NCBI GenBank assembly: GCA_964440915.1 | Contig: CAYTTV010000106.1 | Span: 1 to 6,909, forward strand | Reading direction: 5' to 3' | DNA: 6,909 nt | From: CAMPJM01 sp964440915 | GTDB taxonomy: Bacteria > Bacteroidota > Bacteroidia > Cytophagales > Cyclobacteriaceae | Shown: positions 1-6,764 of the stretch, piece after piece | Numbering within the stretch: position 1 is the stretch's first letter | How the letters are laid out: each line of letters opens with the position of its first letter | Position numbers and translations under genes: made by a program | The notes under the pieces: generated by a model | The model's database searches: none | Seen by the model: the letters and a program-made list of their open reading frames with translations, nothing else | What the model was told of the DNA's origin: nothing

Positions 1-6
1 CGGCAC

Positions 7-41
7 AAAAGAAAAAGGCCTAAGCTTTTAAACCTAGGCCT
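7..41 (-). terminator. Intrinsic terminator of the initiator tRNA gene
   Basis: Read on the minus strand, just past the tRNA 3' end, an 8-bp stem (33-40 paired with 17-24, including one G-T wobble, with a further A-T pair at 16/41) encloses an 8-base loop and is followed at once by a run of five T, then C and more T. A GC-rich stem followed by a T-run is the standard form of a Rho-independent terminator. It lies five bases after the mature tRNA end, which suggests a transcript carrying this tRNA as its last or only gene. Confidence 0.7.
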
Positions 42-45
42 CGAG

Positions 46-118
<73 letters not shown>

Positions 119-248
119 ATATATCTTTATTAAATTTACTCTACCTTAAACAACAAGAAAAGTAAAAATAAGTTCCTTCTTTAGGATCGTGTTTAACTCT
201 TTTGCTAAACGGACTACAAAAGTATGGCGTCTATTTATTAAAATCAAG

Positions 249-256
249 TATATTTG
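249..256 (+). promoter_or_regulatory. Candidate -7 promoter element for era
   Basis: TATATTTG matches the Bacteroidota -7 consensus TAnnTTTG exactly and ends 16 bases before the chosen era start codon, which would give a leader of roughly ten bases. I find no TTTG or TTG at the expected spacing upstream (around 225-229), so only half of the promoter is supported. The 154-base spacer between the tRNA and era (119-272) is AT-rich and must also hold the tRNA promoter on the other strand, which I could not place. Confidence 0.4.
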
Positions 257-272
257 TGAATTAATTTTAGAA

Positions 273-1160
273 ATGAGCGAAAAACCGCATAAAGCAGGCT
301 TTGTTAGTATTATTGGTAAACCCAATGTGGGCAAGTCTACCCTTATGAATCAGATGGTGGGCGAACGGCTGTCTATCATCACTTCCAAAGCGCAAACCAC
401 TAGACATAGGATCTTTGGCATTATTTCAGGCGAAGACTTTCAGATCGTGTATTCAGACACGCCGGGTATCATAGACCCTCAGTATGAGCTGCACCGGTCT
501 ATGATGCGGTTTGTAAATTCATCACTTGAAGATGCAGACGTAGTTCTTTTCGTTACCGATATATATGAGAAATACGAGGAGAATGAGATCTTAGCCAGGC
601 TTGAAAAAGCAGATGTTCCTGTGATCATGCTCCTCAACAAAATAGACCAAGCCAAGGGCAGCCAAGTAGTGGACAAGATTGCCTATTGGAAGGAGCTGAT
701 CAACGTAAAGGAAATAATTCCGATATCGGCACTTGAAGGTTTAGGGATCACGGATGTTTTTGAGAAAATAATTACCCATTTGCCAGAACATCCACCTTAT
801 TTTCCTAAGGATCAGCTTACCGACAAATCGGAACGCTTTTTTGCCGCTGAGATTATCCGAGAGAAGATTTTTCAGAACTACAAAAAAGAAGTACCCTATA
901 GCACAGAAGTAGTGGTGGAGGATTTTAAAGAAGAAGAGGATATCATCAGGATCAGAGCAGAAATATACGTGGAAAGGAAAAGCCAAAAAGGCATTATTAT
1001 TGGCAAGGAGGGAAAGGCACTAAAAAAGGTGGGCATCGAGGCAAGAGAAACCATGGAAGCATTTTTCGGGAAGCATATCTTCTTGGAAACCTATGTGAAG
1101 GTGGCGGAAGAATGGCGGAAAAAGGAAATACATCTGAATCGGTTTGGATACAAAAACTAA
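273..1160 (+). CDS. era: GTPase Era, 30S ribosome assembly factor
   Basis: Era is a cytoplasmic GTPase that binds the 3' end of 16S rRNA and promotes maturation of the 30S subunit. The 295-residue product shows the whole family layout: P-loop GKPNVGKST (15-23), switch I with the TTRH segment (42-45), DTPG (62-65), NKID (122-125), a G5 loop at SAL (152-154), then a C-terminal KH RNA-binding domain with the GKEG loop (244-247) and the family ending around WRKKEIHLNRFGY. The length is typical. The frame stays open upstream to an ATG at 189, but those 28 extra residues are not Era-like and would cover the candidate promoter element, so I chose the ATG at 273. It is followed by der on the same strand after 85 bases. 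I see no defects. Confidence 0.97.
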   Translation: MSEKPHKAGFVSIIGKPNVGKSTLMNQMVGERLSIITSKAQTTRHRIFGIISGEDFQIVYSDTPGIIDPQYELHRSMMRFVNSSLEDADVVLFVTDIYEKYEENEILARLEKADVPVIMLLNKIDQAKGSQVVDKIAYWKELINVKEIIPISALEGLGITDVFEKIITHLPEHPPYFPKDQLTDKSERFFAAEIIREKIFQNYKKEVPYSTEVVVEDFKEEEDIIRIRAEIYVERKSQKGIIIGKEGKALKKVGIEARETMEAFFGKHIFLETYVKVAEEWRKKEIHLNRFGYKN

Positions 1161-1190
1161 TATCCACAGCACTGTGGAAAGGTTTTTATG
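1161..1190 (+). repeat. Palindromic hairpin in the era-der spacer
   Basis: Directly after the era stop codon, TCCACAG (1163-1169) and CTGTGGA (1172-1178) form a near-perfect palindrome, and TTTTT follows at 1183-1187. As RNA this is a short stem of about 6 bp with a 4-base loop. It could be a weak terminator or attenuator that sets the der-to-era ratio, or a protein-binding palindrome. The stem is short and the T-run is 4 bases away from it, so efficient termination is doubtful. Confidence 0.4.
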
Positions 1191-1212
1191 AAGAATCATT
1201 GATTATAGATCA

Positions 1213-1235
1213 AATTAAATCAGCAATTAAATCAG
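1213..1235 (+). repeat. Tandem 11-bp repeat upstream of der
   Basis: AATTAAATCAG occurs at 1213-1223 and again at 1225-1235, a 12-base period, ending 10 bases before the der start codon. It could be a small slippage duplication in an AT-rich leader or part of the der translation-initiation region. Nothing in the sequence shows a function. Confidence 0.5.
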
Positions 1236-1245
1236 TATTTATATA

Positions 1246-2553
1246 ATGGCGAATATATTAGCGATCGTGGGGAGGCCAAATGTTGGTAAGTCTACACTTT
1301 TCAACCGGCTCGTCGAACAACGAAAGGCCATCATGGACAACGAAAGTGGTGTGACACGCGACAGGCACTATGGATATGGTGAGTGGATAGGCAAGTATTT
1401 TACTGTAATCGACACAGGTGGGTATGTGACAGGTTCGGAAGATATATTTGAAGAGGCCATACGCAACCAAGTAGAGTTGGCGGTAGAAGAGGCTTCTGTG
1501 ATTTTATTCATGGTAGACTGTACAACGGGTCTTACAGGATTGGATCAGGAGTTTGCCAACGTCCTAAGAGGAACCCAAAAGCCGCTTTTCATTGTAGCCA
1601 ATAAGGCCGACACTGCTGAGAAATCATACACAATGGGTGAATTTTACAGTCTTGGCCTCGGTGAGGTATATCCTGTTTCTTCTTCTAATGGTTCTGGTAC
1701 AGGCGAGCTGCTCGATGAGGTTGTAAAACACTTTGAGCATGAGGATGAAGAAAATCCGGAAGAAGGCATACCCCGCATAGCTATATTAGGAAGGCCGAAT
1801 GCTGGCAAATCTTCCTTTTTGAATGTACTTCTAGGAAAAGAGCGCAGTATCGTTACGGACATTGCCGGCACTACAAGAGATGCTATCAACACACGGTACA
1901 AATTATACGGCAAGGACTTTATTCTGACAGATACCGCTGGCTTGAGAAAGAAGTCCAAAGTAAAAGAAGACATCGAATTTTATGCAGTTTTGCGATCAAT
2001 TCAGGCATTGCAAGATAGTGATGTTTGTATTGTCATGATCGATGCAGAGAGAGGGATTGAGGCGCAAGACTTGAATATCATCAGCTTGGCGGTAAAGCAC
2101 AATAAGGGCATCGTAATCATGGTGAATAAATGGGACCTGGTGGAAAAAGATACCAATACGATCAATAAATTTAGAACTGCCATCCAGGAACGGTTACCAC
2201 TGCAGGATTATATCCCTATAATTTTTACCTCTGTCGTCAAAAAGCAAAGGATATTCCAAGCCATTGAGAAAGCAGTAGAGGTGTATGAAAATAGACAAAA
2301 AAGAATCCCTACTTCTGCCTTGAATGAAAAGATATTGCCAGAGATAGAAAACTACCCTCCTCCGGCTTTTAAAGGGAAATATATCAAAATAAAATATATC
2401 ACACAGCTTCCGCTGCATACGCCTACATTTGCATTTTTCTGCAATTTGCCCCAATACATAAAGCCGCCGTATGAGCGTTATTTAGAAAATAAGATCAGGG
2501 ATCACTTTGACTTCACAGGAGTTCCTATTAGGCTGTTTTTCAGGAAGAAGTAA
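1246..2553 (+). CDS. der: Ribosome biogenesis GTPase Der (EngA)
   Basis: Der is a tandem-domain GTPase required for assembly and stability of the 50S subunit; the double G domain is diagnostic. G domain 1 has GRPNVGKST (9-17), DTGG (56-59) and NKAD (119-122). An acidic linker (about 164-173) leads to G domain 2 with GRPNAGKSS (182-190), DTAGLRKK (229-236) and NKWD (294-297). The last 80 or so residues form the KH-like domain, ending in the family signature FTGVPIRLFFRKK. At 435 residues it has the usual bacterial length. The ATG at 1246 puts the P-loop at residue 9, as expected. Alanine replaces the usual valine in the second P-loop, a conservative change outside the GKS core. It lies 85 bases behind era and is probably co-transcribed at least partly; I found no separate promoter with both elements and no clear terminator after it. 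Confidence 0.97.
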   Translation: MANILAIVGRPNVGKSTLFNRLVEQRKAIMDNESGVTRDRHYGYGEWIGKYFTVIDTGGYVTGSEDIFEEAIRNQVELAVEEASVILFMVDCTTGLTGLDQEFANVLRGTQKPLFIVANKADTAEKSYTMGEFYSLGLGEVYPVSSSNGSGTGELLDEVVKHFEHEDEENPEEGIPRIAILGRPNAGKSSFLNVLLGKERSIVTDIAGTTRDAINTRYKLYGKDFILTDTAGLRKKSKVKEDIEFYAVLRSIQALQDSDVCIVMIDAERGIEAQDLNIISLAVKHNKGIVIMVNKWDLVEKDTNTINKFRTAIQERLPLQDYIPIIFTSVVKKQRIFQAIEKAVEVYENRQKRIPTSALNEKILPEIENYPPPAFKGKYIKIKYITQLPLHTPTFAFFCNLPQYIKPPYERYLENKIRDHFDFTGVPIRLFFRKK

Positions 2554-2654
2554 CTTTTGATTCATAATAATGAACACGATTGATTCGATTAAGACTATTC
2601 GCTATTGCTATTGTCCTATTTAAAGAATCATGTAATTTAAATATGGAATTAGCG

Positions 2655-2685
2655 TTTGATGAAGTTTCAATAATATATATATTTG
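2655..2685 (+). promoter_or_regulatory. Bacteroidota-type promoter of the acidic lipoprotein gene
   Basis: TTTG at 2655-2658 and TATATTTG at 2678-2685 are separated by 19 bases, matching the -33 TTTG and -7 TAnnTTTG elements recognised by the Bacteroidota primary sigma factor. Transcription would start near 2690-2693, giving a leader of about 20 bases before the ATG at 2711. This is the best promoter in the window and suggests strong constitutive expression. The rest of the 157-base spacer after der (2554-2654) shows no convincing terminator or RNA. Confidence 0.7.
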
Positions 2686-2710
2686 ATCCTTCAATCAAAA
2701 TCATATTACT

Positions 2711-2950
2711 ATGAAAAAATTATTTGCGTTATTTTTAATTAGTGGATTTTTATTTACATTCACCGCTTGCGACAACACCAAACAAGGTGCACAAGAAGAC
2801 GCCAGCGCTATCGAGCATGACATGAACGATGCTGCTGACGAATTAGATGAAGAATTAAATCAAGTTGAAGAAGACTTAGAAGATGCTGGTCAGGAATTCG
2901 AAGAGAGCGTAGACGAAGCTACCGATTCTGACACTACAGAAGTTCTTTAA
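2711..2950 (+). CDS. Small, highly acidic lipoprotein of unknown function
   Basis: I do not recognise this 79-residue protein. A lipoprotein signal peptide is clear: positive start MKK, hydrophobic stretch 4-18, and lipobox FTAC with the lipidated Cys at residue 20. The 60-residue mature part contains 24 Asp/Glu and only one Lys and has no aromatic residue other than one Phe. Residues about 34-70 carry hydrophobic positions every 3-4 residues (I34, M38, A41, L45, L49, V52, L56, A59, F63, V67, A70), so a single amphipathic or coiled-coil helix is likely, anchored to a membrane by its lipid. Asp follows the Cys, but the sorting rules known from E. coli should not be assumed in Bacteroidota. The gene has its own promoter and terminator. 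An envelope role, such as binding cations or a basic partner, is speculation. Confidence 0.85.
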   Translation: MKKLFALFLISGFLFTFTACDNTKQGAQEDASAIEHDMNDAADELDEELNQVEEDLEDAGQEFEESVDEATDSDTTEVL

Positions 2951-2968
2951 TCTTCACAATGCATTAGT

Positions 2969-3001
2969 AAAAGGGGCTTTAGAATCTAAAGCCCCTTTTT
3001 T
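2969..3001 (+). terminator. Strong intrinsic terminator after the lipoprotein gene
   Basis: The arms AAAAGGGGCTTTA (2969-2981) and TAAAGCCCCTTTT (2987-2999) pair perfectly over 13 bp around a 5-base loop, and the T-run continues to 3001. It begins 18 bases after the stop codon at 2948-2950. Because the left arm starts with an A-run it could also stop transcription from the other direction, but no gene approaches from that side. Confidence 0.92.
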
Positions 3002-3041
3002 ATGATCTTTGGAGATCTCCCTTCCAGAAATGACAAGACAG

Positions 3042-3716
3042 ATGACGGACCAAAACCTCTATAAACTGCTGGAAAGCCACTTGCCTGCCAATGCTGTTCA
3101 TTATGGCTACGATCTCTGGGCCGACCACCAGTTCAACTTTAAGGTGACCAAAAGCAGAAGTTCGAAATACGGCGACTACAGGTATAGTACTCGTTCTGGT
3201 CAGCACAGCATCACTGTAAATGGCGACTTGAATGTGTATGCCTTTTTGGTGACTTACTTGCATGAAGTCGCACATCTTTTGACATATAAAGCTAATCCAC
3301 GTGTTGCTTTGCCTCATGGCAAAGAATGGAAGGCTAACTTTCGTAAATTAATGCTCCCTATGCTCAGCGACTTGGTTTTTCCAAAAGACATCCTCGACCC
3401 CTTAGCACACCATATGAAAAACCCAAAGGCCACAAGCAGTGCCGACCACGTTTTAAGTGCAGCACTTCGAAAATATGATGCGCAGACTGACCTTGTACAC
3501 TTGGGAGAAATTAACCTCGGTGTTGTTTTTAGATTAAACAAAAGGGTATTTAAAACAGAGAGCAAGAAAAGAACAAGAATAGTATGCGAGGAAGTTAAAT
3601 CAGGAAGAAAATACTTGATCTCTAAAATAGCACTGGTAGATATAGTAACTGACAACTCCAATGCTTCGTACAATAGTATTGCTGCATCGTCAGGAGCAAA
3701 AAAATCTTTATTCTAA
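3042..3716 (+). CDS. SprT-like zinc metalloprotease domain protein
   Basis: The protein has the SprT-like fold signature: HEVAH with the catalytic Glu, followed 13 residues later by a third histidine in HGKEW (residues 74-78 and 92 from the ATG at 3042). The family is related to SprT and eukaryotic Spartan; Spartan degrades DNA-protein crosslinks, but the bacterial role is poorly defined and cytoplasmic location is inferred from the absence of a signal peptide. The KxRxxKxGDYRY segment before the HExxH and the CEEVKSGRKYLIS stretch near the C terminus look like the Bacteroidota form; the CxxC zinc ribbon of classical SprT is absent. The start is uncertain: TTG at 3009 and ATG at 3030 are in frame. 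I prefer 3042 (224 residues) because the conserved N terminus begins just after it and its upstream bases are A-rich. It lies downstream of a strong terminator and converges on the GH115 gene. Confidence 0.88.
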   Translation: MTDQNLYKLLESHLPANAVHYGYDLWADHQFNFKVTKSRSSKYGDYRYSTRSGQHSITVNGDLNVYAFLVTYLHEVAHLLTYKANPRVALPHGKEWKANFRKLMLPMLSDLVFPKDILDPLAHHMKNPKATSSADHVLSAALRKYDAQTDLVHLGEINLGVVFRLNKRVFKTESKKRTRIVCEEVKSGRKYLISKIALVDIVTDNSNASYNSIAASSGAKKSLF

Positions 3717-3925
3717 AGTCGCATTCAGCATTTCATTAGTTCATTAACAAGCCTCAAATATCTGAGCAAATTCTTAGGCTTCTTTTACAACACTACTGCC
3801 GAGTCTACTTCCCAAAATTTAAATATACGGTTAACGTAGAGTTATCACGCTTAGACTTAATAATTCTAAGGTTACAAGCCACGCTTCTTTTTAAAGTACT
3901 TTCAGGCAGATCCTCATTCATGGAA
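3717..3925. other. Convergent spacer after the SprT-like gene, mostly featureless
   Basis: There is no coding potential I would support here. Two weak inverted repeats are visible: AAGCCT/AGGCTT (3749-3754 and 3776-3781) with a 21-base loop followed by CTTTT, a poor terminator candidate for the SprT-like gene, and CTTAGA/TCTAAG (3850-3855 and 3865-3870) with a 9-base loop. Neither has the stem strength of the hairpins that follow. Confidence 0.4.
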
Positions 3926-3960
3926 TTCGATTGCTTGTTTCATCATTAAAAGCAATCGAA
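3926..3960. repeat. Stem-loop with 11-bp perfect stem
   Basis: TTCGATTGCTT (3926-3936) and AAGCAATCGAA (3950-3960) are perfect inverted repeats around a 13-base loop. No T-run follows on either strand, so this is not a classical terminator. It ends one base before the next hairpin begins. As it lies in the 3' region of both converging genes it may protect transcript ends from exonucleases; that role is inferred from position. Confidence 0.6.
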
Positions 3961-3961
3961 A

Positions 3962-4006
3962 TAATCTTGTTCCGGAGCTTTGAAAGCAAAGTCCGGAACA
4001 AGATTA
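3962..4006. terminator. Long hairpin, probable two-way terminator between convergent genes
   Basis: TAATCTTGTTCCGGA (3962-3976) pairs perfectly with 3992-4006 over 15 bp, and after a single bulged G the inner arms CTTTG/CAAAG (3978-3982, 3987-3991) add 5 bp around an AAAG loop. It lies 8 bases beyond the GH115 stop codon (4015-4017, minus strand). On the plus side an interrupted T-rich tract follows (4008-4024); on the minus side the tract is short and broken. It most likely ends the GH115 mRNA and blocks read-through from the SprT-like side. The stability is clear; the efficiency in either direction is inferred. Confidence 0.72.
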
Positions 4007-4014
4007 ATCTTTCT

Positions 4015-6582
4015 TTATTTCTTTCCCTCTCTTCGATTAGGAGATTCATTCATAAACAAATACGAAGGTTTATATCCTCCAAAATCAACTACAATTTTCT
4101 CGAATACGATACCTGGATCTAATGGTGACAATGTCAATATTTGCATCCCATCAGATGAAGCCGGAACCTCAAACTCCATCTTTTCTTCCACTACCCTCCG
4201 TGCAACAGTTGGATAGAATTTGGAATAAATATTCTCAGGATCTTCATTCAAATCGGCATTGAAGTTAATCGTCTTCGCCTTTCCGCCCTTGAAACCAACG
4301 GTATATTTGTGGCCTTCCAAATTAGCAAAAGCTAGAGTCGATTTCACCACAACGTGTACAGTTACTTTTTTCACATCACTCGGAAGTTTCATCTTATAGG
4401 AGATAGAAGCTCCTTCGGCTGATTGGGAATAAGGCATTACGGCCATCCCGCTCAATGTTCGGCCTACATGAGGGATAACAGTCCATTGCGCATTTTTTGC
4501 ATTTTTTAGCTTATAGTAATGCTCAGCCTCTATTGAAACATACCCATTAGTTGGTGCAAACACATATTCCCCTATAGCTTTTTCAGGGTGCTTGATTCTG
4601 AATATTTCCGGTAGTTTATCCGCAGGGAAATTGTCATTCCAAGAAGTATAGCCAATCTTCTTTTGGCTCATCATACTGTTCCATTTACCATCCGACATTT
4701 CATTGTGGTAGTCGTGCACCAGTTCGGCGTCACGATTAAAAGTGCGCTCCACGTTATCTGCCCATTCGTTGGCCTTCGGATTGTTTTCTGCAAACAATTT
4801 ATGATTCATAGCCTGAGAATAATACATTTCATAAAGATTGGCCAAAGCTTGAACAGGATATAGTATCAACTGCTTGTATGCATCTCTATACGCTGGCTTC
4901 AGGCTTATATACTGACGTAGGGCCTCAGCTTCCAGCTTCAAGAACTCGTCCGTCACCATTTTCCATTCGCCCGTTTCAAGGTTGTAAGTATGTCTATCGA
5001 GCATTTCAGGGGTAACTCTTCCAGCATACTTACTGTACAAGTTCAGAATGCGCATGGCTTCATCAGCTTGGTCCTCACCAAACTGTTGAGCGGTAAACCT
5101 TCTGGGGTGTTCCAATAAATTGGAAGCTTGATATTTGGTAGGACTCCAAGCCATATCCATAAACAATGTAATGGGATATTCCATGGGTTTTAAATCCCCT
5201 ACATTAAGCACCCACAATTTATCCACTCCATAATCGTAGGTGAGCTGCAATTGTTCCCACATGTGCTGAACGGGCGTTACATTCAGCCATTTCGTGTTTC
5301 GGGGAGCTCCTACATAATCCACGTGATAGTACAAGCCCCAGCCACCTGGATGCTTAAGTTCTTCTTTGGTTGGAAGACGGCGCACATTCCCCCAGTTATC
5401 GTCGCACAATAAAATAATAACATCATCAGGCACGCGCATACCCGCATCATAGTAATCGAGTACTTCCTTGTACAATGCCCACATCTGTGGTGTTTCACTC
5501 GCAGGCCGCTTAGTAACATCTTCAATTATCGCTCTTTGATTCCTTATCACCCGTTCAAGCAGTTCTACATCGGTTTCATTTGACATGGCTTCGTCGCCGT
5601 CTCCTCGCATGCCGATCGTCACAATATCTTCTGTCCCTTGCATGCGTTCAATGCCTTCTCTGAAAAAATCATCAATTACCTCTTGATTGTTTGCATAATT
5701 CCACGCACCATAATTTTTTCGATCTCGCGCCCATTCCTGGTGGTTACGGGCCATAGGTTCATGATGAGAAGTCCCAATCACTATGCCCATCTCGTTGGCC
5801 AATTTGCTATTCAAAGGATCATCCGCATAAAAGGCCCAATCCCACATGGCAGGCCATAAATAATTACCCTTGAGACGAAGAATCAACTCAAATACCTTAG
5901 AATAAAAACGATGACCACCATAATTGGTGCCGTAGGCATGGTGTACCCAACCCGTGAGAGCAGGCGCTTCATCATTTAAAAAGATTCCTCTGTATTGTAC
6001 CGCAGGCTCACCAAGTGTATAGGTACCGGGTATCACAAAAACATTCTCTTTCTTCTTAACCGGCACATCAGCCCACCAATACCACGGAGATACACCCATT
6101 TGTTCAGCCAAGTCGTAAATGCCATAAATGGCCCCTCGCTTATCACTGCCCACAATCACCAAAGCGCGCTCAACCTGAGGCATCGGATTGTCAACGGTTT
6201 TAATAATGAATTTTTCCCATTTACCCTCTAGCGCTTTAGGGTCAATCAGCTTCCTATCGACTAGGTCATCGATAATAGCGCTATTTCCTAGAGTTCCGGC
6301 GATAATGACATTTTTAGCATTAAAGGTCCTGTTGAGTTTTAAATCAGGCTTTTTCCCTGTAACATTATAAATATCAGTTTGTAAGTCGTAAAACGCCCTT
6401 ATTACCCCCGGGTCGTCTGAAGCATCAATCAGTAATTCAGACAATTCATTTCCGTTACTGATCGTAAAATACCCTTCACCAGGTGTTTCAGTTACATAAT
6501 TTAAATCATTCCTAGACTGGGCATACGCTGATCCAAGTCCTAGAATTACAAGAATAAATGTCAATCGAATTCTACTTATCAT
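4015..6582 (-). CDS. Secreted GH115 alpha-glucuronidase (xylan side-chain removal)
   Basis: This 855-residue protein matches glycoside hydrolase family 115, enzymes that remove (4-O-methyl-)glucuronic acid from internal and terminal xylose units of glucuronoxylan. A signal peptide (residues 1-21, cleavage probably after AYA) sends it to the periplasm or beyond. An N-terminal alpha/beta domain (about 25-170) precedes a TIM-barrel region (about 190-480) with YRGIFLNDE (197-205), NYLWPAMWDWAF (240-251), IGTSHHEPM (269-277), GMRGDGDE (324-331) and CDDNWGN (393-399). A helical region (about 480-640) and a beta-rich C-terminal domain starting near SIEAEHYY (683-690) follow. By my memory of the Bacteroides ovatus enzyme, its active-site residues D206, D332, E375 and D396 correspond to D204, D330, E373 and D394 here, a constant offset of two. 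The length is normal and the frame intact. No SusC/SusD or other xylanase gene is in view. Confidence 0.95.
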   Translation of the reverse strand: MISRIRLTFILVILGLGSAYAQSRNDLNYVTETPGEGYFTISNGNELSELLIDASDDPGVIRAFYDLQTDIYNVTGKKPDLKLNRTFNAKNVIIAGTLGNSAIIDDLVDRKLIDPKALEGKWEKFIIKTVDNPMPQVERALVIVGSDKRGAIYGIYDLAEQMGVSPWYWWADVPVKKKENVFVIPGTYTLGEPAVQYRGIFLNDEAPALTGWVHHAYGTNYGGHRFYSKVFELILRLKGNYLWPAMWDWAFYADDPLNSKLANEMGIVIGTSHHEPMARNHQEWARDRKNYGAWNYANNQEVIDDFFREGIERMQGTEDIVTIGMRGDGDEAMSNETDVELLERVIRNQRAIIEDVTKRPASETPQMWALYKEVLDYYDAGMRVPDDVIILLCDDNWGNVRRLPTKEELKHPGGWGLYYHVDYVGAPRNTKWLNVTPVQHMWEQLQLTYDYGVDKLWVLNVGDLKPMEYPITLFMDMAWSPTKYQASNLLEHPRRFTAQQFGEDQADEAMRILNLYSKYAGRVTPEMLDRHTYNLETGEWKMVTDEFLKLEAEALRQYISLKPAYRDAYKQLILYPVQALANLYEMYYSQAMNHKLFAENNPKANEWADNVERTFNRDAELVHDYHNEMSDGKWNSMMSQKKIGYTSWNDNFPADKLPEIFRIKHPEKAIGEYVFAPTNGYVSIEAEHYYKLKNAKNAQWTVIPHVGRTLSGMAVMPYSQSAEGASISYKMKLPSDVKKVTVHVVVKSTLAFANLEGHKYTVGFKGGKAKTINFNADLNEDPENIYSKFYPTVARRVVEEKMEFEVPASSDGMQILTLSPLDPGIVFEKIVVDFGGYKPSYLFMNESPNRREGKK

Positions 6583-6591
6583 AATATTTTA

Positions 6592-6623
6592 AAAATTTAA
6601 TTAATTACTTTTCTTAATATCAA
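6592..6623 (-). promoter_or_regulatory. Weak candidate promoter of the GH115 gene
   Basis: On the minus strand TTG (6621-6623) is followed after 21 bases by TAAATTTT (6592-6599), which matches the -7 consensus TAnnTTTG except for the last base. Transcription would start within a few bases of 6585-6590, leaving almost no leader. The AT-rich context makes chance matches likely, so this is only a suggestion; a start further upstream would place the repeats at 6627-6898 in the leader. Confidence 0.3.
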
Positions 6624-6626
6624 TGT

Positions 6627-6654
6627 CGGGACCATCTTGGCTTACTCCCGGGAC
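6627..6654 (+). repeat. CGGGAC direct repeats upstream of the GH115 gene
   Basis: CGGGAC occurs at 6627-6632 and 6649-6654, start-to-start distance 22 bases, about two helical turns. The same stretch can also be read as a bulged inverted repeat (GTCGGGA against TCCCGGGAC). The position, just upstream of the candidate -33 element of the GH115 gene, is where an activator would bind. A carbohydrate-responsive regulator is possible, but no regulator gene is in the window. Confidence 0.35.
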
Positions 6655-6743
6655 TTAAGGCAACAGGCCCTCTCCTCATCAATTGGTCCTTACCTACAAT
6701 CAAATTCATCTGCTTGTGTTTATGATTAAAACTATTATTAAAC

Positions 6744-6753
6744 TGTTATAACA
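6744..6753. repeat. 10-bp palindrome TGTTATAACA
   Basis: A perfect, AT-rich palindrome in the GH115 upstream region. It could be an operator half-site pair, but palindromes of this length and composition arise by chance in AT-rich spacers. Confidence 0.3.
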
Positions 6754-6764
6754 ACTCTTCTACG

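Noticed and set aside
119..180. Promoter for the initiator tRNA on the minus strand
   Set aside because: TAAATTTA-like sequences are present, but no TTG at suitable spacing, and the whole stretch is AT-rich, so no site could be chosen over chance.
189..272. 28-residue N-terminal extension of Era from an upstream ATG
   Set aside because: The extension is not Era-like, starts in the AT-rich intergenic region and overlaps the candidate -7 element; the ATG at 273 gives the normal family N terminus.
3009..3041. TTG start for the SprT-like protein
   Set aside because: A rare start codon that overlaps a promoter-like TTTG and adds residues before the conserved N terminus; two in-frame ATG codons follow within 33 bases.
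3931..4216. Small plus-strand open frames across the hairpins and the GH115 3' end
   Set aside because: They run through two strong stem-loops and antisense to a certain gene, with no recognisable motif and no initiation signal.
5310..6370. Several 60-80-codon frames overlapping the GH115 gene on both strands
   Set aside because: All lie within the well-supported GH115 coding sequence and show no domain or start context; they are shadow frames.
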